Made by a program: the position numbers and the translations under genes. Under the pieces are notes generated by a model. It made no database searches, was not told where the DNA came from, and was given only the letters and a program-made list of their open reading frames with translations. This document shows, piece after piece, positions 33,990-37,454 of a stretch of DNA of 37,454 bases. The stretch is from Deltaproteobacteria bacterium (GTDB lineage Bacteria > Desulfobacterota > Desulfobaccia > Desulfobaccales > 0-14-0-80-60-11). Position 1 is the first letter of the stretch. Every line of letters begins with the position of its first letter. Location of the stretch: contig JAMCQY010000261.1 in the NCBI GenBank assembly GCA_023381945.1, positions 1 through 37,454 of the forward strand. The letters run 5' to 3'.

Positions 33990-34012
33990 TGGTGCGTAGG
34001 ATGCACCCTACC
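33990..34012. repeat. Dispersed palindrome of GGTGCGTAGGATGCACC type
   Basis: GGTGC/GCACC and GTAGG/CCTAC arms overlap in the sequence ending CCCTACC, allowing two alternative hairpins. This sequence type recurs widely in proteobacterial genomes. The rest of the 160-bp mfd-operon/asnS spacer holds the heptamer array and nothing else recognised. Confidence 0.45.
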
Positions 34013-34032
34013 ATAAAGATTCGGAGCGGATT

Positions 34033-34067
34033 CTGGAAGCTCGAAACTCGGAACTCAAAACTCGAAA
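34033..34067. repeat. Heptamer array A (5 units) at the 5' end of asnS
   Basis: CTGGAAG, CTCGAAA, CTCGGAA, CTCAAAA, CTCGAAA in exact phase, the same family as the arrays at 2395 and 22327. It lies in the open frame that continues into asnS and ends 7 nt before the first codon that aligns with asparaginyl-tRNA synthetase. Confidence 0.75.
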
Positions 34068-34104
34068 CCCGCCGGTAGCCGATATCGCGGCTCTGTCCCA
34101 ATTT

Positions 34105-35367
34105 GTGGGCCAAACCGTCACCCTCCGCGGCTGGGTCTATCATCTGCGCTCCAGCGGCAAGGTGCGCTTCGTGGTGCTGCGGGACGGCACAGGCGTGGCG
34201 CAGGGAGTCCTGGTCAAAGGACAGGTGCCGGAGGAAGATTTCCGGGAGTTCGAGCTTCTTACCCTGGAGTCGTCCTTGATCCTGGAGGGCAAGGTGAAGG
34301 CGGAGCCCCGGGCGCCCGGAGGCTACGAGATGGAAGTCACTCGACTGCGGCCGGTGAGCATCGCCCAGGAGTACCCCATCTCGCCGAAAGAACACGGGGT
34401 GGGCTTCCTGATGGATTGGCGGCACCTGTGGCTGCGGGCGCCCCGGCAGCAGGCGGTCCTGCGGGTTCGGGACGAAGTCTGCCGGGCCTGCCGTGATTTT
34501 TTCCAGGAGCGCGGCTTCGTCCTGGTGGACACCCCCATCCTGACGCCCACCTGCTGCGAAGGCACCACCAGCCTGTTCGAGACGGACTACCTGGACAAGG
34601 GCAAGGCTTACCTCTCCCAAAGCGGCCAGCTTTACCTGGAGGCCGCGGCCATGGCCCTGGGCCGGGTCTACTGCTTCGGACCCACCTTCCGGGCGGAAAA
34701 ATCCAAGACCCGGCGCCATCTGACCGAGTTCTGGATGGTGGAAGCCGAGGCCGCCTTTTACGGACTGGATGAGGTTATGAATCTGGCGGAAGGCCTGGTG
34801 CGCTATGTGGTGGGGCGGGTGTTGGAGCGCCAGGAGGCCCGGTTGCGCCTGCTGGAACGGGATACCGTACCACTGGCCGAGGTGCTGGCCGGGCCCTTCC
34901 CCCGCCTCAGTTATAGCGAAGCCCTGGAGCGCCTGCAGACCGCGGGTAAAGAGATTACCTGGGGCGACGACCTGGGCGGTGATGAGGAAACGGCGTTATC
35001 TGAGATGTTCTCCCGGCCGGTGCTGGTGCACCGCTATCCCAGGTCCGCCAAGGCTTTTTACATGGAGCCGGACCCGCAGGACCCGCGGCTCGCCCTGTGC
35101 GTCGACATGCTGGCCCCGGAGGGTTACGGCGAGATCGTCGGCGGCTCGCAACGCATGGACGACCTGGAAACCTTGCTTTCGAGCCTCAAGGCGCACAACC
35201 TGTCCCAGGAGCTCCTGGAGTGGTACCTGGACCTGCGCCGTTACGGCAGTGTGCCCCACGGCGGTTTCGGCATGGGCATCGAGCGGCTGGTGGCTTGGCT
35301 CTGTGGCCTGCATCACGTGCGGGAGACCATTCCTTTCCCGCGGCTCATCGATCGGATTTATCCCTGA
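34105..35367 (+). CDS. asnS: Asparagine--tRNA ligase
   Basis: A class II aminoacyl-tRNA synthetase, 420 residues from GTG 34105. The anticodon-binding OB fold ([19 protein letters not shown]) is followed by the catalytic core: motif 1 around [15 protein letters not shown], motif 2 [25 protein letters not shown], and motif 3 [17 protein letters not shown] with the ending ETIPFPR. The [12 protein letters not shown] and GGSQRMDD segments indicate asparaginyl rather than aspartyl specificity. The family N-terminus continues upstream in frame ([12 protein letters not shown]) but there is no ATG, GTG or TTG back to the stop at 33997, and no Shine-Dalgarno before GTG 34105. The heptamer array occupies the place of the native start. 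Confidence 0.95.
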   Translation: MGQTVTLRGWVYHLRSSGKVRFVVLRDGTGVAQGVLVKGQVPEEDFREFELLTLESSLILEGKVKAEPRAPGGYEMEVTRLRPVSIAQEYPISPKEHGVGFLMDWRHLWLRAPRQQAVLRVRDEVCRACRDFFQERGFVLVDTPILTPTCCEGTTSLFETDYLDKGKAYLSQSGQLYLEAAAMALGRVYCFGPTFRAEKSKTRRHLTEFWMVEAEAAFYGLDEVMNLAEGLVRYVVGRVLERQEARLRLLERDTVPLAEVLAGPFPRLSYSEALERLQTAGKEITWGDDLGGDEETALSEMFSRPVLVHRYPRSAKAFYMEPDPQDPRLALCVDMLAPEGYGEIVGGSQRMDDLETLLSSLKAHNLSQELLEWYLDLRRYGSVPHGGFGMGIERLVAWLCGLHHVRETIPFPRLIDRIYP

Positions 35368-35526
35368 ACGGCCCCAGATCTCACGCAAAAGCATCAAGTG
35401 CAAAGACGCCGATCAACCCTCCTTCAATTATTCAGCGCAAATTGCCGAAAAATTATATTATTTCAAAAGGGTATTGCCGTGCCAGGTTTAAGCCGGTAAC
35501 CATCCCGAAGGTTTTGGGAGACGGCC
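35368..35526 (+). other. Spacer before the nucleotide cyclase gene
   Basis: 159 bp without a gene. It contains an AT-rich patch (ATTATATTATTTC near 35452) and a GGGAG ribosome binding site for the next gene. I see no known riboswitch and no T-tailed hairpin. Confidence 0.4.
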
Positions 35527-37454
35527 ATGAAATTGAGCTCGTTAAGTATCCGCACTTATCTGATCTTTTCTTACATGGTCCTGGTGCTGCTGTTCACTTT
35601 GTGGATGGGGGCCGTCAGCGATTATTCCACCGACTTTATGCTGAGCAGCTCCTTGGAGACTGCGGAGACGGCCTTGAAAGACGCCACTGCGGCCAATATC
35701 CAATTGTCCGAAAAAGTTCTGACTCGCGTGGGCGAATATATTGTCCAGGATAAGGCCGAAGACGTGGCCAGGGAACTGGCGCATTACTTCAAGGGCAAAA
35801 AGACTTTTGACTATGCCCAAATCCGCCGTAATCCCACTCTCAGAAACATGGCAATTCAAAAAGTGTATGCTGCGGGCCAAGAGGCAGGCTACACGGATTT
35901 ATACGATAAGCACGGCTATATCCTCTTTCATCCCGACTCGCAGGTGGAAGGGCGCAACCAGTTGGATTGGAAGGAAGAATATCCTGAGACCACTGAGTTG
36001 GTGAAAAGGTCCTTTACCAAGAACAATGTTTCGGGGTATTTCAATTTTTTCGATCAAAATCGGCGAGAGCGACAGAAATATTCGGCCCGGGTGCATGTCC
36101 CCGGGACGCCGTTTATTGTGGCAGCCATAGTTAATATTGACCAATTTTTCCAGCCCACCCTGGAAAAGATCAAGTCGGCCAGGGAAGAGATCTCGGCCAG
36201 GACCAAGGAGCGCCTGGTAGAACATGAAAAAGCTATTGATCTGCGGGTCAGGCTCGGCAGTCTGATGGCCGGCCTGGCCCTTTGTTTCACCGGAGCCCTG
36301 GGAGGCCTCTATTTTGCGTCGGCCATCTCCCGGTCATTGCGTAGTCTCGGCAAGGCGGTGCAGCAGGTGGGGGAAGGTGATTTCACGGTGGAGGTGCCGG
36401 AAAGAGGCGTCCGGGAAGTGATGGATCTGGCCCATTCCTTCAATAACCTGGGGGAGCAGCTTACCGACTATATTGAGAAACGGGATTTCATCCGGGACAC
36501 CTTCGGGCGCTACGTCACCCAGGAAGTAGTGAAACGGCTCCTGGAAGACAAGAGCGCCCTGGAGATGGGCGGCGAGACCCGGGAAGTCTCCCTGCTGATG
36601 AGCGATTTGCGAGGTTTTACCGCCTTGACCTCAGATATGGACCCGGATGATATCATCGCCTTTCTCAACCGTTATCTGGGAAAGATGATCGAGATTCTGC
36701 TGGATTATCACGCCGTCATCGACGAGATTTTAGGAGATGGCATCCTGGCCTTTTTCGGGGCCCCGGAACCCCTGGAGGATCATTCGGTGCGGGCGGTGGC
36801 GTGCGCTATGGAGATGCAGGCGGCCATGGATGAGATCAATTTCCTGAATGAGGCCGACGGCCTGCCCATCCTGGAGATGGGCATCGCGGTGAACACCGGG
36901 GCGGTGGTGGTGGGTAATATCGGCTCGGAGCGCCGCACTAAATACAGCGTGGTGGGTTCACAGGTCAATTTAACCAGCCGCATCGAATCCTTTGCCTTGG
37001 GAGGGCAAGTGCTGATCAGTGCAGGCACCTATGAACGGGTAAAGGACCTGGTGGAGGTGGATGCCCCCCTCCAGGTGGAAATGAAAGGTATTCCGGGGAA
37101 ATCCATCCTGTATGAGGTGCGCTCCATCGGAGGTCCTTTCAATATCCAGATCAAGGCCCGGCAGGAAGCCCTGGTGCAGTTGCATGTACCCGTGAAGGTC
37201 CATCTGCACCGCATCCAGGAGAAGGTGGTGGTAGGCGTCAACAAGGAAGTCTGGGTCACCCATCTCAGTGAGACTGCGGTCCAGGTTGTCTTTACGGGGG
37301 AGTTGGTGGAATGGGAGGACGTGCGCCTGGAGATGTTGGGCGACGAGGGTCTGCCGATTCCCGGAAAAGTTTATGGCAAAGTGACCCAGGTGAAACCCGC
37401 GGCCGGGCAATTTACCGCCAATATTCGCTTTACTTCGGTGGCGCCGGAGGTCTA
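35527..37454 (+). CDS. Membrane class III nucleotide cyclase (sensor-HAMP-cyclase), 3' end cut
   Basis: At least 642 residues are visible and the frame runs off the window. ATG 35527 has GGGAG six nt upstream. TM1 (about 9-31) and TM2 (about 243-268) bracket a periplasmic Cache-like sensor (DLYDKHGYILFHPDSQ, YFNFFDQNRRERQKYSARVHV). A HAMP domain and linker lead to a class III cyclase domain (about 350-520). Metal-binding Asps are in LMSDLRGFT and LGDGILAFFG, and the Asn/Arg pair in VNLTSRIE is present. The Lys that normally selects adenine (VDKFIGD) is Glu here (IDEILGD), so ATP versus GTP use is open. About 110 further residues, VPVKVHLHRI onwards, look like a beta-barrel of PilZ type without an obvious RxxxR motif. 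Confidence 0.88.
   Translation, partial: MKLSSLSIRTYLIFSYMVLVLLFTLWMGAVSDYSTDFMLSSSLETAETALKDATAANIQLSEKVLTRVGEYIVQDKAEDVARELAHYFKGKKTFDYAQIRRNPTLRNMAIQKVYAAGQEAGYTDLYDKHGYILFHPDSQVEGRNQLDWKEEYPETTELVKRSFTKNNVSGYFNFFDQNRRERQKYSARVHVPGTPFIVAAIVNIDQFFQPTLEKIKSAREEISARTKERLVEHEKAIDLRVRLGSLMAGLALCFTGALGGLYFASAISRSLRSLGKAVQQVGEGDFTVEVPERGVREVMDLAHSFNNLGEQLTDYIEKRDFIRDTFGRYVTQEVVKRLLEDKSALEMGGETREVSLLMSDLRGFTALTSDMDPDDIIAFLNRYLGKMIEILLDYHAVIDEILGDGILAFFGAPEPLEDHSVRAVACAMEMQAAMDEINFLNEADGLPILEMGIAVNTGAVVVGNIGSERRTKYSVVGSQVNLTSRIESFALGGQVLISAGTYERVKDLVEVDAPLQVEMKGIPGKSILYEVRSIGGPFNIQIKARQEALVQLHVPVKVHLHRIQEKVVVGVNKEVWVTHLSETAVQVVFTGELVEWEDVRLEMLGDEGLPIPGKVYGKVTQVKPAAGQFTANIRFTSVAPEV

Noticed and set aside
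35385..35520. CACGCAAA-like start recalling a cyclic-di-GMP (GEMM) riboswitch before the cyclase gene
   Set aside because: The conserved GGGCAAACC and second-helix segments are missing and the spacing is wrong.

Overview
This is a gene-dense, GC-rich chromosomal stretch of a Gram-negative, probably sulfate-reducing or syntrophic deltaproteobacterium (Desulfobacterota; a Desulfobacca/Syntrophobacterales-like anaerobe is my best guess from gene content, not from a search). The argument rests on AhbC (the siroheme-to-heme route of sulfate reducers and methanogens), a folate cyclodeaminase overlapping an AcsE-like pterin methyltransferase (Wood-Ljungdahl methyl branch), an Fe/Mn superoxide dismutase, many PAS/GAF/REC kinases, and lipoprotein, Tat and Sec signals. 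There are no rRNA or tRNA genes, no CRISPR array and no transposase.

Layout. 1-2.1 kb: end of an exported transglutaminase-like operon, with a 135-bp MITE-like element against its start codon. 2.4-6.6 kb, minus strand: uvrB, a minimal hicBA toxin-antitoxin pair, a broken small ORF, and cysS. 6.7-10.1 kb: a PC4-like protein, then a hybrid histidine kinase and a diguanylate-cyclase response regulator in one minus-strand operon. 10.2-12.7 kb: superoxide dismutase with promoter and terminator, a small membrane protein, a class II histone-deacetylase-family hydrolase, and a cold-shock protein behind a long leader. 12.8-15.8 kb: two exported proteins I do not recognise. 15.8-18.8 kb, minus strand: ahbC and a ClpX-like AAA+ ATPase lacking the zinc domain. 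19.3-20.7 kb: cyclodeaminase and pterin methyltransferase. 20.7-21.03 kb: two back-to-back MITE-like elements. 21-24 kb: a cNMP-binding histidine kinase and hflX. 24.2-26.3 kb: a small protein with an odd leader, a Tat-exported metallophosphoesterase and an RDD membrane protein. 26.5-29.5 kb: a response regulator split by a G9 tract, then a REC-GAF-PAS kinase. 29.5-37.45 kb: mfd, a SurA-like foldase, asnS, and a membrane class III nucleotide cyclase that runs off the end.

Two patterns stand out. First, six short arrays share an exact 7-nt period but use four different heptamer families (CTCGAAA-like, CGTTTTC-like, GCCACTG-like, GTAAGCA-like). They abut the 3' end of uvrB, the stop codon of the SurA-like gene and the start-less 5' ends of hflX and asnS, and two lie in frame inside the metallophosphoesterase. 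Second, the response-regulator gene at 26.66 kb can only be read as a complete receiver domain through a -1 shift (or one extra G) in a run of nine Gs. Other open points are a hairpin family with conserved GTAGGGGC ends and co-varying stems, an orphan terminator that may mark a small RNA, a strong promoter and Shine-Dalgarno leading to a four-codon ORF, and the ClpX paralogue with an intact IGF loop.
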